From contig NZ_SUPW01000006.1 in assembly GCF_013337285.1 (NCBI RefSeq), positions 266,773-330,772 on the forward strand: a stretch of 64,000 bases of DNA, given 5' to 3'. A program made the translations under genes and the position numbers. The DNA comes from Agrobacterium tumefaciens (GTDB lineage: Bacteria; Pseudomonadota; Alphaproteobacteria; Rhizobiales; Rhizobiaceae). The notes beneath the pieces are model-generated. The model ran no database searches and had not been told where the DNA came from. It saw nothing but the letters and a program-made list of their open reading frames with translations. Shown here piece by piece: positions 52,452-63,361 of this stretch. Numbering within the stretch: the stretch's first letter is position 1; each line of letters starts with the position of its first letter.

Positions 52452-53372
52452 TCAACTTTTCAGCGCCCTTGGATCGAGCGCATCGCGCACGGCGTCACCG
52501 ATGTAATTGACGCTCAGAACCGTCAGCGAAATCGCCAGCCCCGGCCACAACACGCGCGACGGCGTCAATTGCAGGAAGTTGGCGCCATCGAACAACAGCC
52601 GTCCCCAGGTCGGGAAGTCGGACGGGAAACCGAGGCCGAGGAAGGACAGGGCCGATTCCGTGATAATGGCGGCAGCGATGCCGAGCGTGGCCGAGACCAT
52701 GATCGAGCTCAGCACATTCGGCAGGATGTGCCTGATGATGATGCGATATTCGCGCATGCCACTCGATTTCGCCGCCATGATGAATTCCTGGCTTTTGATC
52801 GTCAGCACGTCGCCGCGCACGATACGGGCCGTATGCATCCAGCTGGTTATCCCGATCACGAAGACGATCAGGATGAAGATGCCGGTTTCCGGCCCGAAGG
52901 CTGCGCGCAGCGTATCGCGAAACAGCATCAGGATGACGAGCAGCAGCGGCAGAAGCGGCAGGGCCAGGAACAGGTCCGTCAGCCGCATCAGCGGTCCGTC
53001 GAGCCTGCGGAAATAGCCTGATAGCACTCCCACCAGCGTGCCGAGAAACAGCGCCAGCAGCATGGCGGTGATGCCGACGGCAAGCGAGATGCGCCCGCCG
53101 GCCAGAACCTGCGCCAGCATGTCCTTGCCCAGATTATCGGTGCCGAAGGGATGGGCCAGCGACGGCCACTGGTTGCGTTCCCTGACGTTGATGACATTGG
53201 GCGCGACGGTGTGGATATAGGGGCCGACATAAACGGCAAGCAGGATGAAGACGAAAACAATCAGGCCCGCCACGCCGCCCTTGTGAGCGCGGAACTGTTT
53301 CCAGATATCGGCAAGTGCTGATTTCGTGGGCGAGGCGGCAACTGTCGGCGCTGCGATGGTGGCGTCAGTCAT
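52452..53372 (-). CDS. Peptide ABC permease (DppC type)
   Basis: A 306-residue DppC-type permease. It has GTDNLGKDMLAQVLAGG (the DppC motif), the loop EFIMAAKSSGMREYRIIIRH and six membrane spans after an N-terminal cytoplasmic tail. The start at 53372 overlaps the DppB-type gene by eight bases; a longer frame to 53414 lies inside it. It is the last gene of the minus-strand transport operon. Confidence 0.87.
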   Translation of the reverse strand: MTDATIAAPTVAASPTKSALADIWKQFRAHKGGVAGLIVFVFILLAVYVGPYIHTVAPNVINVRERNQWPSLAHPFGTDNLGKDMLAQVLAGGRISLAVGITAMLLALFLGTLVGVLSGYFRRLDGPLMRLTDLFLALPLLPLLLVILMLFRDTLRAAFGPETGIFILIVFVIGITSWMHTARIVRGDVLTIKSQEFIMAAKSSGMREYRIIIRHILPNVLSSIMVSATLGIAAAIITESALSFLGLGFPSDFPTWGRLLFDGANFLQLTPSRVLWPGLAISLTVLSVNYIGDAVRDALDPRALKS

Positions 53373-54375
53373 AGCGAATCCTCGGGTCGAGAATGCCGTA
53401 AAGCACGTCGGCAATCAGGTTGAAGAGCACGATAAGCACCGCAAAAATGAAGGTCAATGTCTGCACCAGCGGTATATCTGCACCCTGAACGGCCGTTATC
53501 AGCAATTGGCCAAGCCCGTTCACACGGAATATCTGCTCGGTGATGATGGCGCCGGAAAAGATCGTCGGCACGCCGAGTGCAATGACGGTGACGACCGGGA
53601 TCAGGCTGTTGCGCAGCACATGCACCAGCAGCACGGATTTTTCTTTCACGCCCTTTGCACGCGCGGTGCGCACATAATCCTGATGCAGATTGTCGAGCAT
53701 GGAGGCGCGCACGAAGCGGCTGATCTGCGAGACGTTGTAAAGCGTCAGCACCAGCACCGGCAGGAACATCTGCTTCACCTGCGCCACGAAACTTGCCCAG
53801 TCCCGCACCTGCAAATTGGTGTCATAGACCGAGGGGAACCATTGCAGGTAGGAGCTGAAGATGACGACCAGCAGCACGCCGGTGAAGAAGGTCGGAACCG
53901 AATAACCGACCATCGAGACGAAGGTGCCGATCTGGTCGAAGATCGAATATTGCTTATGGGCGGAGATGACGCCGATCGGGATCGCCAGCAGCGCGCCGAA
54001 AAGATAGGCGAGACCGACCACCCAAAGCGTCTGCGGCATGCGCTGGATGACGAGATCGACCACCGGGCTGCGTGTCGCCCAGGACAGCACCCGCATACGG
54101 CTGCCATCGCCGATCTGCCAGCCGGTCAGCTTTTCGAAGAGGTTCAAAGGTTCGTTGATGAAGAACTGCTGCAGCCACATCAGGTAACGGATGAAAAAGG
54201 GCTGGTCGAGGCCAAGTGAGGCGCGAATCTGTTCGCGCACCTCAGGCGGAATGGTCAGCGGCAGGTCGCCGGTCGGGTCGTTGGGCGCGAGATCGAGCAG
54301 CGCGAAGATGACGAAGCTGATGACGAGCAACGTCGGTACGGCAAAGGCAAGCCGCCGGAGCGTAAAGGCAAACAT
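53365..54375 (-). CDS. Peptide ABC permease (DppB type)
   Basis: A 336-residue permease with the loop DYVRTARAKGVKEKSVLLVH and six membrane spans. I start it at the ATG at 54375, preceded by GGAGAG; upstream codons to 54423 lack a site. It follows the binding protein by 141 bases that contain a partial terminator. Confidence 0.87.
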   Translation of the reverse strand: MFAFTLRRLAFAVPTLLVISFVIFALLDLAPNDPTGDLPLTIPPEVREQIRASLGLDQPFFIRYLMWLQQFFINEPLNLFEKLTGWQIGDGSRMRVLSWATRSPVVDLVIQRMPQTLWVVGLAYLFGALLAIPIGVISAHKQYSIFDQIGTFVSMVGYSVPTFFTGVLLVVIFSSYLQWFPSVYDTNLQVRDWASFVAQVKQMFLPVLVLTLYNVSQISRFVRASMLDNLHQDYVRTARAKGVKEKSVLLVHVLRNSLIPVVTVIALGVPTIFSGAIITEQIFRVNGLGQLLITAVQGADIPLVQTLTFIFAVLIVLFNLIADVLYGILDPRIRYD

Positions 54376-54479
54376 CTGAAACTCTCCAGACCCAGAGCGC
54401 GGCGGGACGAAAATTGGGAGCATCTTCGCCGTGACGCTGCAAATGTGTCTTCAGAACATGGTCCAGGGGCATGCAAAAG

Positions 54480-54505
54480 GCCGGCCCCCTTGTCGGGGAG
54501 CCGGC
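54480..54505 (-). terminator. Partial terminator between binding-protein and permease genes
   Basis: On the minus strand GCCGGC-T-CCCC pairs with GGGG-GCCGGC (loop GACAA, single bulge), followed by CTTTT. It lies 11 bases after the binding-protein stop, before the DppB-type gene, so it would lower permease expression relative to the binding protein. Confidence 0.8.
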
Positions 54506-54516
54506 GCATCTGCGTG

Positions 54517-56226
54517 TTACTTCTTGCGGGACCAGTCCGCGACGTTCCAGAGTTCCGAATCCCAGGCATTCATGCGAACGCCTTCCAGCGTCAGCGAATG
54601 CGAGGAAACGTTGCCGCGGTGGATGAGCGGAATATGCGCCCCTTCTTCCGTCAGCATGTCATTCAGCTGCTTGGCGATTTCTCCGCGCTTGGCGAAATCC
54701 GTGGTCTTGGAAAGGACACCCACCAGCTTGTCGAATTCCGGGTTGCAATAACGCGGAACATTCTGTCCCTGCCAGCCGTTTGCGGGGGCGGGAATTTTGT
54801 CGCACAGCCATTCCGCCAGATATTTTTCCGGGTCGGTGCCGTCGAAATTGTTGGTGTACATTTCAACGTCGGCATAAAATTTCTGGAAGGTATCCGGGCT
54901 TGCCGGATCGCCTCCGAAGAACACCGAGGCGCTGACATTGCGCAGTTCGGATGCAACGCCGATCTGCGACCACATGTCCTTCACCAGTTCCTGCGCCGCC
55001 TGGCGAACGGAGTTGGTGGAGGTCTGGTAGAGGAAGGACAGCTTCACACCGTTCTTGGCGCGGATCCCGTCTGATCCCTTCACCCAGCCTGCATCATCCA
55101 GCAGCTTGTTTGCACCTTCCACATCCTGCTTCAGGCACCAGCTGTCGTTTTTCGTCGAAGCGACGGCCTCAGGCGCCGGCACGATGTTGCAGGTCGGCTT
55201 GCCTGCCTCGCCATATCCCGTTTCATCGATGATGTCGCGGTCGATGGCGAGCGATAGCGCCCGGCGCACGGCGGGGTCGGACAAGGCCGGGTGCGGGCCG
55301 CCCTCCTTTGTGGAGCGTTTGTCGCCCAGGGCAGGATCGGCATTGTACCAGTTGAGATTGATACGCTCGACCTGGGTGCCGAAGGCGGTTTCCAGCTTGC
55401 CCTTGCCGGCGGCCACCATGGTGGCCAGAATTTCCGGCTCCACCTGCATGTTCCATGCATAATCGAATTCGCCGGTTTCAAGAACGGCGCGCGCAGCGGA
55501 AGCCGCGTCACCGCCGCCCTTCAGCGTGGCGGTCGCAAAGGCAGGCTTGGCCGGATCACGATAATTGGGATTGGCGACGTAGCTGATAACGTCGTTCGGC
55601 TTGAAATCCTTGACCACGAAGGGGCCGGTGCCGATGGGGCCAAAATTGGCCGAGGTGCAGCCGGGAGCGGCCGCGCCGAGGCAATTTTCGAACTGCTTCT
55701 TCTGGATGACCGGCGATTGCGCGCCGACGAAAGCCGAGTAGGGGTAGGGTTTCGGTTCGGTGAAGCTGACCTTGACGGTATGGGCGTCGACCGCCTCAAC
55801 GTTTTTCACGCCTTCATATTGTGCGGCCTGCGCGCAGCCGCCATCCGGTGCGGTGCAATATTTCCACGTGAAGATCACGTCGTCAGCGGTAAGCGGCGTG
55901 CCATCAGACCATTTGACATCGCTTTTCAGCTTCCAGGTCATGCTGAGCAGATCCTTCGCGACGCCGCCATTATCGACTGTCGGGATCTCGCTCACCAGCA
56001 TCGGCACCAATTCGCCCTTTTCGTCGTAGCGGGCCAGCGGCTCTATCACCATGGACGAGCTGTATATCTCTTTCGTGCCACCGGAAAGATAAGGATTAAG
56101 TGTCGATACCGCCTGCCAGAACAGGATTTTCAGTTCGCCATCACTGCCGCGCTCGGCATGGGCGGCAGAGCCTGCCATGGCCAAGGCCGCCACCGTGCTG
56201 GCAAAGAGAACGCTGCGCTTCTTCAT
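54517..56226 (-). CDS. Peptide ABC binding protein (DppA type)
   Basis: A 569-residue SBP_bac_5 binding protein with a signal peptide cut near AHA-ER (about residue 24). Family landmarks include STLNPYLSGGTKEIYSSSMV and WKLKSDVKWSDGTPLTADDV, read around residues 41-60 and 97-116. AGGGG precedes the ATG at 56226. It starts the minus-strand operon of binding protein, DppB and DppC, whose ATPase is encoded divergently at 57744. Confidence 0.88.
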   Translation of the reverse strand: MKKRSVLFASTVAALAMAGSAAHAERGSDGELKILFWQAVSTLNPYLSGGTKEIYSSSMVIEPLARYDEKGELVPMLVSEIPTVDNGGVAKDLLSMTWKLKSDVKWSDGTPLTADDVIFTWKYCTAPDGGCAQAAQYEGVKNVEAVDAHTVKVSFTEPKPYPYSAFVGAQSPVIQKKQFENCLGAAAPGCTSANFGPIGTGPFVVKDFKPNDVISYVANPNYRDPAKPAFATATLKGGGDAASAARAVLETGEFDYAWNMQVEPEILATMVAAGKGKLETAFGTQVERINLNWYNADPALGDKRSTKEGGPHPALSDPAVRRALSLAIDRDIIDETGYGEAGKPTCNIVPAPEAVASTKNDSWCLKQDVEGANKLLDDAGWVKGSDGIRAKNGVKLSFLYQTSTNSVRQAAQELVKDMWSQIGVASELRNVSASVFFGGDPASPDTFQKFYADVEMYTNNFDGTDPEKYLAEWLCDKIPAPANGWQGQNVPRYCNPEFDKLVGVLSKTTDFAKRGEIAKQLNDMLTEEGAHIPLIHRGNVSSHSLTLEGVRMNAWDSELWNVADWSRKK

Positions 56227-56264
56227 CGTGTTTTTCCCCTTTTGAGATTTTATCTATTTGAATG

Positions 56265-56288
56265 TTTGACGCTTTTCCCATCGTCAAA
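56265..56288. promoter_or_regulatory. Inverted repeat in divergent promoter region
   Basis: TTTGACG at 56265-56271 and CGTCAAA at 56282-56288 form a 7+10+7 inverted repeat in the AT-rich 299-base gap (56227-56525) between the divergent binding-protein and M20 genes. It may be an operator that controls both. Apart from this and the AT-richness I see no other feature there; an open frame through the region lacks coding character. Confidence 0.4.
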
Positions 56289-56525
56289 TGCAAGGTCTAT
56301 TTTTATAAGTATTTGACTTTGCTAAGGAATACTCCTTCACTCTCGCTGATGCTATTGTCAGTTTTTTTGAAATGCAAGCCCCAAACTTCTATTGATGAAC
56401 AAAATTTGAGCCATTCAACTTTTGGCCTATTTTTCGCTCACGCAGCAAAATTCAGACTTGCAAAAGCAGAAATTCCTAACGCAATATGGTTCCCGACAAC
56501 CCGGCGGGGAACAAAAAAAGGAAAA

Positions 56526-57695
56526 ATGGGAATGCCGATATTGAACCGTGTGGCCGAGATGCAGGAAGACGTTGCCGGTTGGAGGCGGCACCTGCACGAG
56601 ACGCCGGAGCTGCTTTATGACGTCTTCGAAACCTCGAAATTCGTGGCTGAGAAACTGACGTCCTTCGGCTGCGACATCGTCGAGACCGGCATCGGCAGGA
56701 CCGGCGTGGTCGGCATCATCAAGGGCCGACACGGCGACGGCCCGACCATCGGTTTCCGTTCCGACATGGACGCGCTGCCGATCCTCGAGACCAGCGGCAA
56801 GCCATGGGCTTCCAAGGTTCCCGGCAAGGCCCATTCCTGCGGCCATGACGGGCACACCGCCATGCTTCTGGGTGCCGCGCAATATCTGGCGGAGACCCGT
56901 AATTTCAAGGGTTCCGTCGCGGTCATCTTCCAGCCGGCGGAAGAGGGTGGGGCAGGCGCTCTTGCCATGCTAAATGACGGCATGATGGAAAAATTCGGCA
57001 TTTCGCAGGTCTATGGCATGCATAACGAGCCGGGCATTCCCGTCGGCCAATTCGCCATCCGCAAGGGCTCGACCATGGCGGCGGCGGATAGTTTCGAGAT
57101 CGTCATCACCGGCAAGGGCAGCCATGCGGCCGCACCGCATCTTTCCATCGATCCGGTGCTGACCTCGGCGCATATCATCATCGCTTTACAATCCATCGTC
57201 TCGCGGGAGACGGACCCGCTGAAATCGCTCGTCGTCACCGTCGCTACCACCCATGGCGGCACCGCCGTCAATGTCATTCCCGGCTCAGTGACGCTGACCG
57301 GCACGGTGCGTACGCTCTTGCCGGAAACCCGCGATTTCGCCGAAAAACGCCTGAAGGAAGTGGCGACTGCCACGGCCATGGCGCATGGCGCCACCGTGGA
57401 GGTGAAATATCATCGCGGTTATCCCGTCACCTTCAACCACAATGATGAGACCGAATTTGCGACCGGCGTGGCGATGGGCGTGGCCGGTGCGAACGCCGTC
57501 AACACCAATCCCAACCCGCATATGGGGGCGGAGGATTTCTCCTACATGCTGGAAGCGCGCCCCGGCGCGTTCATCTTCATCGGCAATGGCGATACCGCCG
57601 GGCTGCACAACGCTGCCTATGATTTCAACGATGATGCGCTGCCCTACGGTATCAGCTACTGGGTCTCGATGGCCGAAAAAGCACTTGCTGCGTAA
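56526..57695 (+). CDS. M20 amidohydrolase, IAA-amino-acid/hippurate hydrolase type (second copy)
   Basis: A 389-residue relative of the M20 protein at 36283-37455. It has the metal residues Cys105-His107 in SCGHDGHTAMLLGAA, Glu139-Glu140 in FQPAEEGGAGA, the SDMDALPILE segment and the dimerization-domain GKGSHAAAPHLS. The start is at 56526 after AAAGGA. It lies divergent to a peptide binding protein and 48 bases upstream of a double ATPase, so this hydrolase, the transporter and the ATPase form one locus: the imported N-acyl or peptide compound would be cleaved by this enzyme. Confidence 0.87.
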   Translation: MGMPILNRVAEMQEDVAGWRRHLHETPELLYDVFETSKFVAEKLTSFGCDIVETGIGRTGVVGIIKGRHGDGPTIGFRSDMDALPILETSGKPWASKVPGKAHSCGHDGHTAMLLGAAQYLAETRNFKGSVAVIFQPAEEGGAGALAMLNDGMMEKFGISQVYGMHNEPGIPVGQFAIRKGSTMAAADSFEIVITGKGSHAAAPHLSIDPVLTSAHIIIALQSIVSRETDPLKSLVVTVATTHGGTAVNVIPGSVTLTGTVRTLLPETRDFAEKRLKEVATATAMAHGATVEVKYHRGYPVTFNHNDETEFATGVAMGVAGANAVNTNPNPHMGAEDFSYMLEARPGAFIFIGNGDTAGLHNAAYDFNDDALPYGISYWVSMAEKALAA

Positions 57696-57702
57696 GACAT
57701 CC

Positions 57703-57721
57703 GGCGGCCTTGATGGCCGCC
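57703..57721 (+). other. Terminator-like hairpin between M20 and double-ATPase genes
   Basis: GGCGGCC at 57703-57709 pairs with GGCCGCC at 57715-57721 (loop TTGAT), followed by TTTCGCTTTT. It resembles a weak rho-independent terminator and would lower expression of the downstream ATPase. Confidence 0.65.
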
Positions 57722-57743
57722 TTTCGCTTTTCAGGAGATCGGC

Positions 57744-59594
<1,851 letters not shown>

Positions 59595-59652
59595 TCGAGG
59601 GCGCGCGCCGAACTGCGCGATAGAGAATGGAACGAGCGGGTGCCGCGCATTT

Positions 59653-59770
59653 CTTCTCCCCGAGGGGGAGAAGGTCGCGGCAGCGGGATGAGGGGGCAAG
59701 GGTAGAGATATTCGGCAACGGTGCCCCCTCATCCGACCCTTCGGGCCACCTTCTCCCCGGCGGGGAGAAG
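59653..59770. repeat. Repeat family A: palindromic mosaic element, copy 2
   Basis: The same layout as at 44923-45045: CTTCTCCCC/GGGGAGAAG at 59653-59673, GATGAGGGGGCA/TGCCCCCTCATC at 59687-59733, and CTTCTCCCCG/CGGGGAGAAG at 59750-59770. It fills much of the 304-base gap (59595-59898) between the double-ATPase gene and the SorC gene; the rest of that gap holds only the SorC-type motif noted below. Confidence 0.85.
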
Positions 59771-59866
59771 AAATATGCCGCCCTGCCGAGCTAGGTAATC
59801 TTAATCCACCAGACGCTCCCTTCCGCATCCCGCCGTTTGACAGCCGCCGCAAAAAAATGCCAGCAA

Positions 59867-59878
59867 ATGCTCAAGCAT
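59867..59878. promoter_or_regulatory. Candidate SorC operator upstream of regulator gene
   Basis: ATGCTCAAGCAT is a 5+2+5 palindrome 20 bases before the SorC start. The core AATGCTCA (59866-59873) is repeated at 60965-60972 upstream of the sorbitol/mannitol binding protein, suggesting a shared regulator site. Confidence 0.35.
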
Positions 59879-59898
59879 AATTCTGAGAGGGCGGCGGC

Positions 59899-60852
59899 AT
59901 GGCCAGACGAAACGACGCACATGGACGGCTGGACGATGCGGCCCGCGCCGGCTGGCTTTATTATGTCGCCGGCCGCACGCAGGATGAAATTGCCGCCGCT
60001 ATGGGCATCTCCCGGCAATCGGCGCAGCGGCTGGTGTCGCTCGCCGTCGCCGAGCGGCTGATCAAGGTCCGGCTCGATCACCCCATCGCAGCCTGTCTTG
60101 AAAAAGCCGAACGGCTGAAAGAGAAATTCGACCTTAGATATATCGAGGTGGTGCCGAGCGATCCGGCCGGCGTTTCCTCGACCGTTGGCATTGCCGAGGC
60201 CGGCGCGGCGGAGATCGAGCGCTGGCTGAAAAATGCCGATCCCATTGTGCTTGCCATTGGCACTGGCCGCACACTCAAGGCCGCTGTGGATCAGCTGCCG
60301 CCGATGGAATGCCCGCAGCACCGCATCGTGTCGCTGACCGGCAATATCGGGCCGGATGGATCGGCTGCCTATTACAACGTCATCTTCAGCATGGCAGACG
60401 CCATCAAGGCGCGGCATTTTCCCATGCCGTTGCCGGTCCTGTGCTCCTCGGCGGAGGAACGGGAATTGCTGCATGACCAGTCCATGGTGCGTTCCACGCT
60501 GGCGCTCGGTGCTGCCGCCAACGTCACCTTCGTCGGCGTCGGCGAACTCGGTGAAAACGCGCCGCTCTGCGTTGATGGTTTCCTCGGCGTCGATGAAATG
60601 AAGGCCCTGATGGCCAGCGGTGCGGTGGGCGAGATTTGTGGCTGGATGTATGATGCCAACGGCCGCATTCTCGAGCATTCCGTCAATGAGCGCGTCGCCT
60701 CCGTTCCCATTCCGTCACGCGAGACCTGCACCGTCATCGGCATGGCCCAGGGTGCGCGCAAGAATGCCTCGATTCTGGCGGCGCTGAGGGGCGGTCTGCT
60801 GAACGGCCTCATTACCGACGAAGTGACAAGCGAATATTTGCTCAATCACTGA
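59899..60852 (+). CDS. SorC/DeoR-like sugar-alcohol operon regulator (SmoC type)
   Basis: A 317-residue SorC-family regulator. The N-terminal helix-turn-helix is YVAGRTQDEIAAAMGISRQS followed by AQRLVSLAVAERLI (about residues 22-55). The C-terminal sugar-phosphate-isomerase-like effector domain contains ALGTGRTLKAAV in the form VLAIGTGRTLKA and ends with LRGGLLNGLITDE. It sits in front of the sorbitol/mannitol transport genes, the usual place of SmoC, and probably activates or represses them in response to the polyol or its phosphate. Confidence 0.88.
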   Translation: MARRNDAHGRLDDAARAGWLYYVAGRTQDEIAAAMGISRQSAQRLVSLAVAERLIKVRLDHPIAACLEKAERLKEKFDLRYIEVVPSDPAGVSSTVGIAEAGAAEIERWLKNADPIVLAIGTGRTLKAAVDQLPPMECPQHRIVSLTGNIGPDGSAAYYNVIFSMADAIKARHFPMPLPVLCSSAEERELLHDQSMVRSTLALGAAANVTFVGVGELGENAPLCVDGFLGVDEMKALMASGAVGEICGWMYDANGRILEHSVNERVASVPIPSRETCTVIGMAQGARKNASILAALRGGLLNGLITDEVTSEYLLNH

Positions 60853-60964
60853 GCAAAAATTAATTCAATAAAATCAGTTGGTTGATTTTTCCATGTGCGT
60901 CGCAGCACAGGATGTCGCTTGACTTTTTTCCTCTCTGGGTGAGTAAATGCCCCAGAGCAAAGCG

Positions 60965-60972
60965 AATGCTCA
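60965..60972. promoter_or_regulatory. Candidate SorC half-site upstream of polyol transport operon
   Basis: AATGCTCA at 60965-60972, 25 bases before the binding-protein start, repeats the core of the palindrome at 59867-59878. It is short, so this is only a candidate. Confidence 0.25.
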
Positions 60973-60996
60973 TCATTTTTCTTCTGGGAGGAAGAT

Positions 60997-62310
60997 ATGA
61001 CACTGAAGACCATTTTGCTGAGCGCATGCTCGGCACTCGCCTTTTCGACCCTTGCTTCCGCCGAAACGCTGACCATCGCCACCGTCAACAATGGCGACAT
61101 GATCCGCATGCAGGGGCTGACCTCCGACTTCACGGCAAAGAACCCGGACATCAAGGTCGAATGGGTCACGCTTGAAGAAAACGTCCTGCGCGAGCGCGTG
61201 ACGACCGATATCGCCACCAATGGCGGCCAATACGACATCATGACCATCGGTAACTATGAAGTGCCGATCTGGGCCAAACAGGGCTGGCTGCTGCCGCTCG
61301 AAAAGCTCGGCGACAAATACGATGTGGATGACATCCTGCCGGCAATCCGTGGCGGTCTTTCCGCTGAGGGCAAGCTTTACGCGGCGCCCTTCTACGGCGA
61401 ATCCGCCATGATCATGTATCGCAAGGACCTGTTTGAAAAAGCCGGCCTGAAGATGCCCGACAACCCGACCTGGGAATTTATCGGTGACGCGGCCCGCAAG
61501 ATTACCGATCGCAAGACGGATATCAACGGCATGTGCCTGCGCGGCAAGGCCGGCTGGGGCGAGAACATGGCGTTCATCAGCGCGCTCACCAACTCCTTCG
61601 GTGGCCGCTGGTTCGATGAAAACTGGAAACCGCAGTTCGATCAGCCGGAATGGAAAAGCGCGCTGCAGTTTTACGTCGATCTGATGAAGGATGCCGGCCC
61701 GTCCGGTGCGTCCTCCAACGGCTTCAACGAAAACCTGACGCTGTTCCAGCAGGGCAAATGCGGCATGTGGATCGACGCCACTGTGGCTGCCTCCTTCGTG
61801 TCCAACCCGAAGGATTCCACTGTTGCCGACAAGGTTGGCTATGCGCTCTTCCCGACGCATGGCGAACTGAAGAACCACGGCAACTGGTTGTGGTCGTGGA
61901 ACCTTGCGATCCCGAAGAGCTCGCAGAAGGCGGAAGCCGCCGAAAAGTTCATCTCCTGGGCAACCAGCAAGGACTACACCACGCTCGTCGCTTCCAAGGA
62001 AGGCTGGGCAAACGTGCCTCCGGGCACCCGCACCTCGCTTTACAAGAACGCCGATTATGAAAAGGCCGCCGCCTTCGCCAAGCCGACGCTTGCCGCCATG
62101 GATGCTGCCGACATCACCAAGCCGACTGTAAAGCCCGTGCCTTACACCGGTGGTCAGTTCGTGGCGATCCCTGAATTCCAGGCGCTCGGCACCACGGTCG
62201 GTCAGCTGTTCTCGGCGGTCGTTGCCGGCCAGTCCAGCGTCGATGATGCGCTTGCCAGCGCCCAGTCGACGGCGACGCGTGAAATGACCCGCGCCGGTTA
62301 CATCAAGTAA
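60997..62310 (+). CDS. smoE: Polyol (sorbitol/mannitol) ABC transporter, binding protein
   Basis: A 437-residue periplasmic binding protein of the carbohydrate (SBP_bac_1) class with a signal peptide cut near ASA-ET (about residue 22). Landmarks that recall SmoE/MtlE are VTLEENVLRERVTTDIAT, FYGESAMIMYRKDLFEKAG, GKAGWGENMAFISAL and KEGWANVPPGTRTSLY. GGGAGGAAG precedes the start. It opens the transport operon after the SorC regulator; sorbitol/mannitol specificity is by analogy. Confidence 0.85.
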   Translation: MTLKTILLSACSALAFSTLASAETLTIATVNNGDMIRMQGLTSDFTAKNPDIKVEWVTLEENVLRERVTTDIATNGGQYDIMTIGNYEVPIWAKQGWLLPLEKLGDKYDVDDILPAIRGGLSAEGKLYAAPFYGESAMIMYRKDLFEKAGLKMPDNPTWEFIGDAARKITDRKTDINGMCLRGKAGWGENMAFISALTNSFGGRWFDENWKPQFDQPEWKSALQFYVDLMKDAGPSGASSNGFNENLTLFQQGKCGMWIDATVAASFVSNPKDSTVADKVGYALFPTHGELKNHGNWLWSWNLAIPKSSQKAEAAEKFISWATSKDYTTLVASKEGWANVPPGTRTSLYKNADYEKAAAFAKPTLAAMDAADITKPTVKPVPYTGGQFVAIPEFQALGTTVGQLFSAVVAGQSSVDDALASAQSTATREMTRAGYIK

Positions 62311-62324
62311 TCCTCCCGAAGATC

Positions 62325-62350
62325 GCTGTCCGGCGTCAATGCCGGGCAGC
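62325..62350. other. Hairpin between polyol binding-protein and permease genes
   Basis: GCTGTCCGGC at 62325-62334 pairs with GCCGGGCAGC at 62341-62350 (10 bp, one G-T pair, loop GTCAAT), without a T-run. It lies 15 bases after the binding-protein stop, as in the other transport operons here. Confidence 0.6.
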
Positions 62351-62476
62351 GTACCTCCGGGCTGGAACCCGCTGTGCGGTTTCAATACCTTTTCAAATCA
62401 AAACAAGAATGAGCCGGTTCTTCCGGATATGCCGGGCGCATGTGGTGCCGCCTGAGCCCAAGGGGAGGTTAGTGTA

Positions 62477-63349
62477 ATGGCAACACGAAACACGAGCGGC
62501 CTTGCGCGGGTGATGCTTGCGCCATCGGTGCTGTTATTGCTGGTGTGGATGATCGTGCCCCTGGCGATGACCCTGTGGTTCTCGTTCCAGAACTACAATC
62601 TCCTCAACCCGGCCAATGTCAGCTTTGCCGGCCTGTTCAATTACCAGTATTTCTACACCGACCCGGCCTTCTTCCAGTCGATCTGGAACACGCTTTTGAT
62701 CGTCGGCGGCGTGCTGCTGATCACCGTCATCGGCGGCATCGCCATTGCGCTCTTGCTCGACAATGACATTTTCGGCCAGGGCATCGTGCGCATCATGATC
62801 ATCTCGCCGTTCTTCGTCATGCCGCCTGTCGCAGCTTTGGTGTGGAAGAACATGATCATGCATCCGGGTTACGGCGTGCTTGCCGATCTCTCGCGCTTCT
62901 TCGGTTTCCAGCCGGTCGACTGGTTTGCGCAGTTTCCGCTGCTGTCGATCATCATCATCGTCGCCTGGCAATGGCTGCCGTTTGCCACACTGATCCTTTT
63001 GACGGCGCTGCAGTCGCTCGATGGCGAGCAGAGGGAAGCCGCCGAGATGGATGGCGCCAACTTCGTCAACCGCTTCATCTATCTGACCCTGCCGCATCTG
63101 TCGCGCGCCATCACCGTCGTCATTCTGATCCAGACGATCTTCCTGCTCGGCGTCTACGCGGAAATCCTCGTCACCACCAATGGCGGACCGGGTTATGCCT
63201 CGACCAACCTCGCCTTCCTCATCTATCGCACCGCACTTCTGGGTTACGACGTCGGCGGCGCATCGGCCGGCGGTATCATCGCCGTCGTGCTCGCCAATAT
63301 CGTCGCCATCTTCCTGATGCGCGCCGTCGGCAAGAATTTGGACCGTTAA
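62477..63349 (+). CDS. smoF: Polyol ABC transporter permease (SmoF type)
   Basis: A 290-residue permease with six membrane spans and the coupling loop EQREAAEMDGANFVNRFIYL (about residues 188-207). The first residues, ARVMLAPSVLLLLVWMIVPL, match the sugar-permease MalF/UgpA family. GGGGAGG lies upstream of the ATG at 62477. It ends 12 bases before the next permease. Confidence 0.87.
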   Translation: MATRNTSGLARVMLAPSVLLLLVWMIVPLAMTLWFSFQNYNLLNPANVSFAGLFNYQYFYTDPAFFQSIWNTLLIVGGVLLITVIGGIAIALLLDNDIFGQGIVRIMIISPFFVMPPVAALVWKNMIMHPGYGVLADLSRFFGFQPVDWFAQFPLLSIIIIVAWQWLPFATLILLTALQSLDGEQREAAEMDGANFVNRFIYLTLPHLSRAITVVILIQTIFLLGVYAEILVTTNGGPGYASTNLAFLIYRTALLGYDVGGASAGGIIAVVLANIVAIFLMRAVGKNLDR

Positions 63350-63361
63350 GGAGAACCGATC

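Noticed and set aside
56262..56525. N-terminal extension of the second M20 protein
   Set aside because: The region is AT-rich, its translation does not look like protein of this organism, and a good start with AAAGGA lies at 56526.
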